From: an uncultured Selenomonadales bacterium
GTDB lineage: Bacteria; Bacillota; Negativicutes; Selenomonadales; Selenomonadaceae
Length of the DNA: 64,000 nt
Direction of reading: 5' to 3'
Assembly: GCA_900321035.1 (NCBI GenBank)
Contig: ONUH01000006.1
Coordinates: 1 to 64,000, forward strand
The position numbers and the translations under genes are program-made. Below are positions 41,212-47,282 of the stretch, piece after piece. Each line of letters begins with the position of its first letter. The first letter of the stretch is position 1. Below the pieces are notes generated by a model. That model did no database searches. It was not told the origin of the DNA and saw nothing but the letters and a program-made list of their open reading frames with translations.

Positions 41212-41310
41212 CCCTCCCCTCTGGGGAGGGGGGACCGCCGCAGGCGGTGGGTGAGGTCTTTCGCACTTTCAATAAGCCCTCATCCGTCATCCCCTTTGGG
41301 TAAGGCCACC
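41211..41310. repeat. Palindromic intergenic repeat A, copy 5 (inverted, shortened)
   Basis: The repeat is in reverse orientation: GCCCTCCCC-TCT-GGGGAGGG, then ACCGCC-GCA-GGCGGT, GGGTGAGGT, and a degenerate far end CCTCATCCGTCATCCCC. It abuts the stop codon of the TRAP permease gene. Confidence 0.75.
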
Positions 41311-41350
41311 AAAACCGCGCCCTTGTTTCGGACACGGGCGCGGTTCTTTT
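41311..41350 (+). terminator. Terminator after the TRAP operon
   Basis: AACCGCGCCC / GGGCGCGGTT stem with a 13-nt loop, then CTTTT, just before the hydrolase gene. Confidence 0.75.
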
Positions 41351-42337
41351 ATGAAACGGCAGATGACTGATTTGAAAAAAACTTGGCTCGCCGTCCTGCT
41401 GACGGCGATATTCACCGCGCTTTTCACGGCGGCTGCGCTCTCTGCAGGAGCGGCATACGTTGCCGGCTGTTTTTTCATCGACCTCGCGCTGAAGCGCGGG
41501 ACCGCGTCCAACCCTGACGCGCCGCCCGCCATTTTCCGCAGCGCCATCGAGGGCAACGGCAGATCCATCCGCCCCGCGCCGAAGCCGAACTTCGACGCGG
41601 AAAGCTGGACGCTTCGCTCCTTCGACGGCCTCACGCTCCGCGCCACGCATTTCGAGCCGGAGCAGGACAGCCGCCGCTGGGTGCTACTGCTCCACGGCTA
41701 CGGACTGACGCAGGCGCATGTATGGAGCTACGCGGCCGCGTACCTCGCCCACGGCTACCATGTCCTGACGCCCGACCTCCGCGCCTCGGGCGCGAGCGAT
41801 GGCGTCTATACCACCATGGGGGCTTTGGAGTCGCGCGACGCCGCAGACTGGGCACGGCGCATCGTCTCCGCCGACCCGGACGCGCGCATCGTGCTGCACG
41901 GGGTTTCCATGGGCGCGGCGGCGGTCATGCTCGCGGCGGGGGAAAAGAATCTCCCCGCGAACGTCTCCGCCGTCGTCGAGGACAGCGGCTACGCCAACAT
42001 CTACGACCTTTTCGCCCTCGAGCTCGACAAGCTCCTCTCCCTGCCTGCCTATCCGCTGCTCGACGCCGCCGACCTCGTCTGCGAGCGCCGCGCGGGCTTC
42101 TCCTTCCGAAAGGCGGCGCCCGTCGAAGCCGTCCGGCGTTCCCGTCTGCCGATTCTCTTCATTCATGGAACCGCCGACCGCCTCGTCCCCTTTTCCATGA
42201 TGCAAACGCTCTACGAAGCCTCCCCTTCCCCGAAGAAGGAAACGCTCGTCATCGACAAGATCGGCCACGGCGCGCTCTATCAGGCGAAAAATTATTTCCC
42301 CACGGTATTCCGGTTCACGGACAAATGGACGGACTGA
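41351..42337 (+). CDS. Membrane-anchored alpha/beta hydrolase
   Basis: The 328-residue protein has an N-terminal membrane helix (WLAVLLTAIFTALFTAAAL) and an alpha/beta-hydrolase domain. The oxyanion and nucleophile motifs are LLLHGYGLTQ and LHGVSMGAAA (Ser), the acid is in FIHGTADRLVPF, and the His in IGHGALYQ. The layout matches bacterial BAAT/serine aminopeptidase S33-like proteins. Substrate unknown. The ATG lies immediately after the terminator with no obvious ribosome-binding site; a start a few codons further in (41363, MTDLKK) is possible. Confidence 0.85.
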   Translation: MKRQMTDLKKTWLAVLLTAIFTALFTAAALSAGAAYVAGCFFIDLALKRGTASNPDAPPAIFRSAIEGNGRSIRPAPKPNFDAESWTLRSFDGLTLRATHFEPEQDSRRWVLLLHGYGLTQAHVWSYAAAYLAHGYHVLTPDLRASGASDGVYTTMGALESRDAADWARRIVSADPDARIVLHGVSMGAAAVMLAAGEKNLPANVSAVVEDSGYANIYDLFALELDKLLSLPAYPLLDAADLVCERRAGFSFRKAAPVEAVRRSRLPILFIHGTADRLVPFSMMQTLYEASPSPKKETLVIDKIGHGALYQAKNYFPTVFRFTDKWTD

Positions 42338-42345
42338 ACAAGAAT

Positions 42346-42386
42346 TAGTCAATTACGATTTGGCAAATCATAATTGACTATTTTTT
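42346..42386. terminator. Terminator after the hydrolase gene
   Basis: TAGTCAATTACGATT / AATCATAATTGACTA stem with one mismatch, a 5-nt loop and six T. The following 42387-42515 holds no recognizable feature. Confidence 0.85.
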
Positions 42387-42515
42387 CGCCTTTCTCCCCG
42401 CCTTTCCGGTTGTCGCGAGATTCCCCTGCGCCTCGCGCTGCGCCGTCTCTGTAACGAACGGCGGCTGCGCGTTTTCCTTTCGCCTCCGGAAACCGCCGAT
42501 CAAAAAAATTTGCCT

Positions 42516-42545
42516 ATGGCAAAATCGGACCATTTGCGTTATAAT
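42516..42545 (+). promoter_or_regulatory. Promoter of the hydG locus, member of the shared promoter family
   Basis: TATAAT (42540-42545) is perfect. ATGGCA stands 18 nt upstream at the -35 position, inside the inverted repeat TTTGCC-TAT-GGCAAA. The spacer shares 12 of 18 positions with the upstream decarboxylase promoter. Confidence 0.65.
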
Positions 42546-42549
42546 ACTT

Positions 42550-42678
42550 CAAAGCAAGGCGGAAGGCCCGAATCTGTCGCAAAATCGCTTTTTCTGCACA
42601 GATTCTTTCTGACGCCGAGCGCGGGAAAAATGCACACCCAAACTCCCTGCGACGCCTTGCGGGGGGTTTTTATTTTTT
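42550..42678 (+). ncRNA. Structured leader RNA with terminator before the hydG operon
   Basis: About 130 nt lie between the promoter and the first gene's ribosome-binding site. GCAAGGCG (42554-42561) is exactly complementary to CGCCTTGC (42653-42660), closing a domain that contains a second perfect stem GAATCTGT / ACAGATTC (42570-42577, 42598-42605). A terminator hairpin CTCCCTGC / GCGGGGGG (42643-42666) with a U tract uses the same 42659-42660 bases and puts CGCCTT in its loop. The two structures exclude each other, as in a riboswitch or attenuator. I could not match it to a known class. A small regulatory RNA ending at this terminator is the alternative. Confidence 0.55.
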
Positions 42679-42706
42679 CACGCAACGATATATGGGGGGA
42701 TTCATT

Positions 42707-42967
42707 ATGGAAAACAGAGTGGCCTTGATCGGCATCATCGTCAGCAACCGTTCCGCGGCGGAGAAGATGAACGCAATCCTGCACGAGTATGGGGACTACA
42801 TCATCGGGCGCATGGGCGTTCCGTACAAGAAGCGCGGCATTTCCGTCATCAGCGTCGCGCTGGACGCTCCGGCGGACGTGGTCAGCGCCCTGTCCGGCAA
42901 GCTCGGCGCGCTGAAAGACGTCAGCACGAAGACGGTCTATACGAAGACCTCCGACGAGGAGGAGTGA
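42707..42967 (+). CDS. TM1266-type putative regulator of the iron-only hydrogenase system
   Basis: The 86-residue protein is a small ferredoxin-like/ACT-type domain: RVALIGIIVSNRSAAEKMNA, HEYGDYIIGRMGVPY and GISVISVALDAPADVVSALS. It matches the TM1266 (NikR-C-like) family, often encoded beside [FeFe]-hydrogenase maturases and called an iron-only hydrogenase system regulator, though the ligand is unknown. The start at 42707 follows GGGGGGA; an upstream in-frame ATG (42692) would overlap that site. It ends 5 nt before hydG and is surely co-transcribed with it. Confidence 0.88.
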   Translation: MENRVALIGIIVSNRSAAEKMNAILHEYGDYIIGRMGVPYKKRGISVISVALDAPADVVSALSGKLGALKDVSTKTVYTKTSDEEE

Positions 42968-42972
42968 CTGCC

Positions 42973-44403
42973 ATGGAAAACTGGAAATACGATCCGAAAT
43001 CCCCGCACGCCGAGGAATTCATTCATCACGGCGAGATCACGGACACCCTCGCCTACGCCGAGGAAAATAAGTCGAACCGCGAACTGATCGAGGGGCTTTT
43101 GAACCGCGCCGCTGACTGCAAGGGACTGACCCACCGTGAGGCTGCGGTACTTCTCGCCTGCGATCAGCCCGATCTGAACGAGAAAATGTTCTCGCTGGCG
43201 AAAAAAATCAAGGAAGAGCTGTACGGGCAGCGCATCGTGCTGTTCGCGCCGCTGTATCTGTCGAATTACTGCATCAACAGCTGCGTCTATTGCCCGTATC
43301 ACGCGAAGAACAAGAACATTCGCCGCAAGAAGCTGACGCAGGAGGAAATCCGCCGCGAAGTCGTCGCGCTCCAGGACATGGGACATAAGCGTCTCGCGCT
43401 GGAGACCGGCGAGGACCCTGTAAACAACCCGATCGAGTACGTGCTGGAAAGCATTAAGACCATTTACTCCATCAAGCATAAAAACGGCGCGATCCGGCGC
43501 GTCAACGTCAATATCGCCGCGACGACGGTGGAGAATTACCGCCGCCTGAAAGAGGCGGGTATCGGCACGTACATCCTTTTCCAGGAAACGTATCACAAGG
43601 AGAATTATGAAAAGCTGCACCCCGCCGGACCGAAGCACGACTACGCATGGCACACGGAGGCCATGGACCGCGCCATGGAGGGCGGCATCGACGACGTGGG
43701 CTGCGGCGTGCTGTTCGGGCTGAATCTGTACCGCTATGATTTCGTCGGGCTCCTGATGCACGCCGAGCATTTGGAGGCCGTGCACGGCGTCGGGCCGCAC
43801 ACTATCAGCGTGCCGCGCATCCGCCCCGCCGACGACATCGATCCTTCCGCGTTTTCCAACGCCATCGACGACGACACCTTCGCGAAGCTCGTCGCGGTCA
43901 TCCGCATCGCCGTGCCATACACGGGCATGATCGTCTCGACGCGGGAATCGCAGGAGAGCCGCGAGCGCGTCCTCGACCTCGGCATCTCGCAGATCTCCGG
44001 CGCGTCCTGCACCAGCGTCGGCGGCTACGAGAAGAAGGAGCGCCCAGAGGAAAATTCCGCCCAGTTCGATGTGAACGACACGCGGACGCTGGACGAGGTC
44101 GTCCAGTGGCTCCTCGATCTCGGCTATGTGCCGAGCTTCTGCACGGCCTGCTACCGCGCGGGACGCACCGGCGACCGTTTCATGGCGCTTTGCAAGAGCG
44201 GGCAGATCAAGAACTGCTGCCTGCCCAACGCATTGATGACGCTGAAGGAATACCTGGAGGACTACGCCAGCGAGGAAACGCAGAAGAAAGGCGAGGCGGT
44301 CATCAAGGCGCAGATGGAGGAAATCCCCAACCCGGCAGTCCGCGCGAAAGCGGCGGAATACCTGAAAGAGCTGCACGACGGCATGAGAGATTTCCGGTTC
44401 TGA
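42973..44403 (+). CDS. hydG: [FeFe]-hydrogenase H-cluster radical SAM maturase HydG
   Basis: HydG is a radical-SAM tyrosine lyase that makes the CO and CN ligands of the H-cluster. The radical-SAM motif CINSCVYCPY lies near residue 99. FQETYHKENYEKLHP, typical of HydG/ThiH, is present. The HydG-specific C-terminal cluster site is CTACYRAGRTGDRFM plus a later Cys in KNCCLPNA, which distinguishes it from ThiH. The 476-residue length is normal. The ATG at 42973 has GAGGAGGAG upstream. hydE, hydF and a hydrogenase hydA are absent from the window, so the maturation genes are split in this genome. Confidence 0.96.
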   Translation: MENWKYDPKSPHAEEFIHHGEITDTLAYAEENKSNRELIEGLLNRAADCKGLTHREAAVLLACDQPDLNEKMFSLAKKIKEELYGQRIVLFAPLYLSNYCINSCVYCPYHAKNKNIRRKKLTQEEIRREVVALQDMGHKRLALETGEDPVNNPIEYVLESIKTIYSIKHKNGAIRRVNVNIAATTVENYRRLKEAGIGTYILFQETYHKENYEKLHPAGPKHDYAWHTEAMDRAMEGGIDDVGCGVLFGLNLYRYDFVGLLMHAEHLEAVHGVGPHTISVPRIRPADDIDPSAFSNAIDDDTFAKLVAVIRIAVPYTGMIVSTRESQESRERVLDLGISQISGASCTSVGGYEKKERPEENSAQFDVNDTRTLDEVVQWLLDLGYVPSFCTACYRAGRTGDRFMALCKSGQIKNCCLPNALMTLKEYLEDYASEETQKKGEAVIKAQMEEIPNPAVRAKAAEYLKELHDGMRDFRF

Positions 44404-44410
44404 CATTTTC

Positions 44411-44455
44411 TGAGGCAAGACGGCGAGCCACGCTTGCGGTCCTGCCTCAGTTTTT
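44411..44455 (+). terminator. Terminator after hydG
   Basis: TGAGGCA / TGCCTCA, reinforced by inner pairs, followed by GTTTTTC. Confidence 0.75.
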
Positions 44456-44488
44456 CTTTCCGGACAAAAGAAAAAAGAAGGTGTTTTT

Positions 44489-44734
44489 TTGACCGTCGAG
44501 GAATATACCGAGATCTGCCTGCGCTTCGCCGAGGACACGAAAAACGACGGCGCCCTCGACGACGGACGCTTTTTCGTCACCTATCGCGGCGGCTGGACGT
44601 CAAGCTGCGACAACGCCCACGGCGGCGTCGGCGTAGGCTGGGCCTTCGGCGAAAGCGAGGCGGAGATTCGCCGGCTCGCGCCGCAAAAATTCGAAGAATT
44701 TGCGAAAATGACAAAAGCGCGCCCCTCTCCATGA
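44489..44734 (+). CDS. Small unknown protein (81 residues)
   Basis: I do not recognize this small, acidic and soluble product. It begins TVEEYTEICLRFAEDTKND and contains FFVTYRGGWTSSCDNAHGG and GWAFGESEAEIRRLAPQKFE. The start is an inferred TTG after AAGGTG and a T-run, so the exact N-terminus is uncertain. It is downstream of the hydG terminator and ends before a weak hairpin (GCGC-GCCC / GGGCGC, 44712-44751). It may be an independent small gene. Confidence 0.55.
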   Translation: MTVEEYTEICLRFAEDTKNDGALDDGRFFVTYRGGWTSSCDNAHGGVGVGWAFGESEAEIRRLAPQKFEEFAKMTKARPSP

Positions 44735-44833
44735 GCTGGGCGCATTTTTTGTCCGTCTAAAATCCCTATTAACTTTTCCCGAAAATGATTCGATATATAA
44801 ATGAATGCATATATCGAAAGAGAGGGAATAGCC

Positions 44834-45289
44834 ATGACCGATACATCCCTGCGGACGCAGAACAGGATGCCCGACGCGGCTTCTTTGTCCGAGACCGCGC
44901 CCCGCGCCGCACGGCAGGAAAAGAAGAGCGACGTCACGAAGACCTACGCGGAAATCCTCGCCGGAAAGCTGGCTTCTATCAAAGATGACTTGGAACGCAT
45001 GGAGAAAGAGCGCGAAGATATCGAGGACATCGACACGCTGCGCCGCGACGCAGAGGAACGCGGCACGCTCCGACCCGCCGCCGAAACGCCGGAAACGATC
45101 CGGCGCGTGATGGGCGACGGCACGATTCTCGTCATGACGACGGAAAACGGCAAGATCGTCGATCAATACCGCAAGAAGCCGCGCCTCGTCCCCGTTTCCA
45201 ACGCCGCCGCGCCTCCGAACGCGCCGACCTCGGAAAAAGTCAAAATGGAGCCGGCGCAAAATCTCCTCGATTTCTTGAACTTCGCATAA
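44834..45289 (+). CDS. Unknown soluble protein with central coiled coil
   Basis: The 151-residue protein has a disordered N-terminus, a charged helix (LASIKDDLERMEKEREDIED), and a C-terminal part with VMGDGTILVMTTENGKIVDQ that may form a small beta unit, then NLLDFLNFA. No signal or membrane segment. The ATG at 44834 follows AGAGGGA. A promoter-like TTAACTTTTCC with TATATAAAT lies upstream. No family recognized. Composition is GC-rich like core genes. Confidence 0.7.
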   Translation: MTDTSLRTQNRMPDAASLSETAPRAARQEKKSDVTKTYAEILAGKLASIKDDLERMEKEREDIEDIDTLRRDAEERGTLRPAAETPETIRRVMGDGTILVMTTENGKIVDQYRKKPRLVPVSNAAAPPNAPTSEKVKMEPAQNLLDFLNFA

Positions 45290-45727
45290 GCGCTGATGGA
45301 GACGGCACCCGCCGCAGCATGAAGGGGATGCGATATGTCAGCGATGCTTCCAGCGTATTTTCAGGTTATGTTCGAATGTTACAGGCTTCGCCTGCATAAG
45401 AACCGCTAAAAAGCTGACGCTTTCAAGCGTTTCTAATCACGTGAAACATTTTGAGATTGGTTTTATTTTTTTGCGAAAGGTTATGACAGTGGCTTATACG
45501 ACTATTTATCATTGTTTAATTGATTTGGCGGGGCTTCGCCCCTCCAACCCTCCCCACAAAGGGGCCTACGTCCCCTTTTGAAACCCCTGAAAGGCCCTGC
45601 GGGGCCAGGATTCCGCGGTGAAAGCTCAGAAAAACTTTTAGGTTCGTTTATCCCGCGATTCAGCCTCTTGATGACTTATGCTTTAGCCCATTTTTGCGGA
45701 TTCAGGTTTTCGCAGAACCAAAAATAG

Positions 45728-45779
45728 CCTTCCCCTTGAGGGAAAGGTGGCAGCCCGAAGGGCTGACGGATGAGGTGTA
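45728..45779. repeat. Half of repeat A inserted in foldback repeat B2
   Basis: Only the left half is present: GCCTTCCCC, AGCCC-GAA-GGGCT, GACGGATGAGGTG. It interrupts the loop of B2 relative to B1, showing that A sequences move into other repeats. Confidence 0.75.
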
Positions 45780-45868
45780 TGGCTAAACTTTAAGTCGCCA
45801 AGTGGCTTAGTCGCGGGATGAACTATCCGATAAGCTGTTTTGAGCTTTCACCGCGGAATCTCGGGCCC

Positions 45869-45893
45869 CGTAACAGTCCAGTGGACTGTTACG
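45869..45893. repeat. 25-bp palindrome, family P, copy 4
   Basis: Perfect 12-1-12 palindrome with arm CGTAACAGTCCA, nested in the right arm of B2. Confidence 0.8.
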
Positions 45894-46027
45894 GCCCCTC
45901 TGGGGAACCGCGAGGGCTCTCCCTCGCGTGGGAGAGGATGTAAAGGGGAGGGCGACGCCCTCCCCTTTGACTACACGAAAACGTTTCACGTTAAACATTT
46001 TCAAATGAAGAAACCGAAACAACAGAC

Positions 46028-46072
46028 AAAAAACATCCCGTCGGGAAGAAATTCTCTCCCGACGGGATGTTT
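46028..46072. terminator. Terminator after the tyrosine recombinase gene
   Basis: ACATCCCGTCGGGA / TCCCGACGGGATGT stem around a 9- to 10-nt loop with flanking A and T tracts. Confidence 0.88.
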
Positions 46073-46074
46073 GT

Positions 46075-47061
46075 TTAGTCCCGATACATCTTCCCCAGCG
46101 GATTATCCTTGAACAGCGTCCCCTGCTCGATGTACCGGTGTACCATTTTTTCCGATTTGTGCCGCGTTTGGCGCATGATGTCGAGGACGCCGATGTCATG
46201 CTGGGCGGCGCTTGTCGCGAAGCCCCGGCGAAGGCTGTGGCCTGCGAACTGCGCTTCGTCGAAGCCCGCCATTTTCGCGTATTTTTTCACAATCAGCGCG
46301 ACGGATTTGTCGGAAAGCGGCGCGTCGCGAAGCTCCCCGTTCCGTTTGAAGGCGCGGAACAGCGGCCCCGTTTTCAGCCCCGCGCGGCTCACCCAGTCCC
46401 GAACGGCGCGGGCAGCGCAGATGGATGCTTCCGGCGCGAAGGGAATCGCGACGCTGCTGCCTTTTCCCGTTTGGTCGCCTTTCGCTCTCGGGATGAAAAC
46501 GACGAGACCCTGCGGAGAAAACGTCAGGTTCTCCACCTGCACGGCGACAAGCTCCGAGCGGCGGAACGCGCCGGCAAAGCCCAAAAGAATCAGCGCGCGG
46601 TCGCGAAGCGTCGGCAGGCTGTCCCCCTGAAAGCAGTCCGCCAGGAGGGGCAGCGTCTCCAAAAGGATCGGCGACTTGCCCTGCTGAAACGTCCCTTTCT
46701 CGCGCCGGATAGAGGCCACCGCCGCCCGCACGACGCCGTTCTTGGCTGGGTTCTTTTCCCCGTCATAGCCCGCCGCGATATGGTTTTCCGAAATGGCGGT
46801 CACGCGGCGCGCGACGGTATTCGCACGCGCGTTGTCCGCAAGGTCGCTGACGTAGTTCACGATCGTCTCCGGCTCGGCGGGCAGCGGCGTTTTTTCATGC
46901 GCCGCGCACCAGTCCATGAAGTCGCGCCAGTCGGCGTCATACGCCTTGACCGTGTTCTCCGCCTTCGACCGGTTCAGCCGCCGCTTGCTCTTCTCCGAAA
47001 GCGCCTCGTTTTGTTCGATTGCCTGATTGTCCCGCAGGAAAAAATCTCCGCCCTTTTCCAT
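46075..47061 (-). CDS. Tyrosine-type site-specific recombinase/integrase
   Basis: The 328-residue protein has a SAM-like N-terminal core-binding domain (AENTVKAYDADWRDFMDWC) and a catalytic domain. The active-site residues are visible: Arg in GFAGAFRRSELVAV, Lys in RAKGDQTGKG, HSLRRGFATSAAQ (His and Arg), and TRHKSEKMVHRYIEQG (His and nucleophilic Tyr). Length is close to XerC/D or simple integrases, with a longer N-terminus. No phage or ICE genes adjoin it and no tRNA attachment site is close. It could be a relic integrase or a housekeeping-type recombinase. GGAGG is 5 nt before the ATG. Confidence 0.93.
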   Translation of the reverse strand: MEKGGDFFLRDNQAIEQNEALSEKSKRRLNRSKAENTVKAYDADWRDFMDWCAAHEKTPLPAEPETIVNYVSDLADNARANTVARRVTAISENHIAAGYDGEKNPAKNGVVRAAVASIRREKGTFQQGKSPILLETLPLLADCFQGDSLPTLRDRALILLGFAGAFRRSELVAVQVENLTFSPQGLVVFIPRAKGDQTGKGSSVAIPFAPEASICAARAVRDWVSRAGLKTGPLFRAFKRNGELRDAPLSDKSVALIVKKYAKMAGFDEAQFAGHSLRRGFATSAAQHDIGVLDIMRQTRHKSEKMVHRYIEQGTLFKDNPLGKMYRD

Positions 47062-47093
47062 CTGTTCCTCCGTGCATGCGTTCTTTTTCGACC

Positions 47094-47122
47094 ATTATAT
47101 ATACCGCATGCGAATTAATCAA
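47094..47122 (-). promoter_or_regulatory. Promoter of the tyrosine recombinase with paired GCATGCG sites
   Basis: On the minus strand, TTGATT and TATAAT are 17 nt apart. GCATGCG occurs in the spacer (47106-47112) and again downstream of the start (47074-47080), 32 nt apart, a candidate operator pair. The rest of 47123-47282 is AT-rich with no clear gene. Confidence 0.6.
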
Positions 47123-47282
47123 TATACATAAAAAAATGAATAGAAAAGAAGGATTTTCTTCATCTATGTCAAAATAATAAATAAGTATGATTTCGTTTTC
47201 CGGCAGTTTCGCATAGCATCGTCTGTCTATGCACGCCGAAATTTCCGAGAATCCAAACGACATGGCACAAGGGGGAAGCGCT

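Larger units (their letters stand above)
45372..45997. repeat. Foldback repeat element B, copy 2, with a nested half A repeat
   Basis: The left arm GTTACAGGCTTCGCCTGCAT (45375 on) is the inverted counterpart of the right arm of copy 1. Then GTGAAACATTTTGA, the GGGGCTTCGCCCC hairpin, and nested pairs GATTCCGCGG / CCGCGGAATC, TCCCGCGA / TCGCGGGA and TTTAGCC / GGCTAAA. The far end is ACGTTTCACGTTAAACA. The loop holds a half repeat A (45728-45779) and the right arm a family P palindrome (45869). Nothing in 45290-46074 looks like a gene. Confidence 0.75.

Noticed and set aside
42402-42515. Small stable RNA (SRP or 6S) before the hydG promoter
   Set aside because: Conserved SRP loop sequences and the 6S bubble layout are not present; only scattered GC-rich palindromic bits.
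42973-44403. HydG as ThiH or biotin synthase-like enzyme
   Set aside because: The C-terminal CTACYRAGRTGDRFM plus the later Cys is specific for HydG, and TM1266 adjacency agrees.
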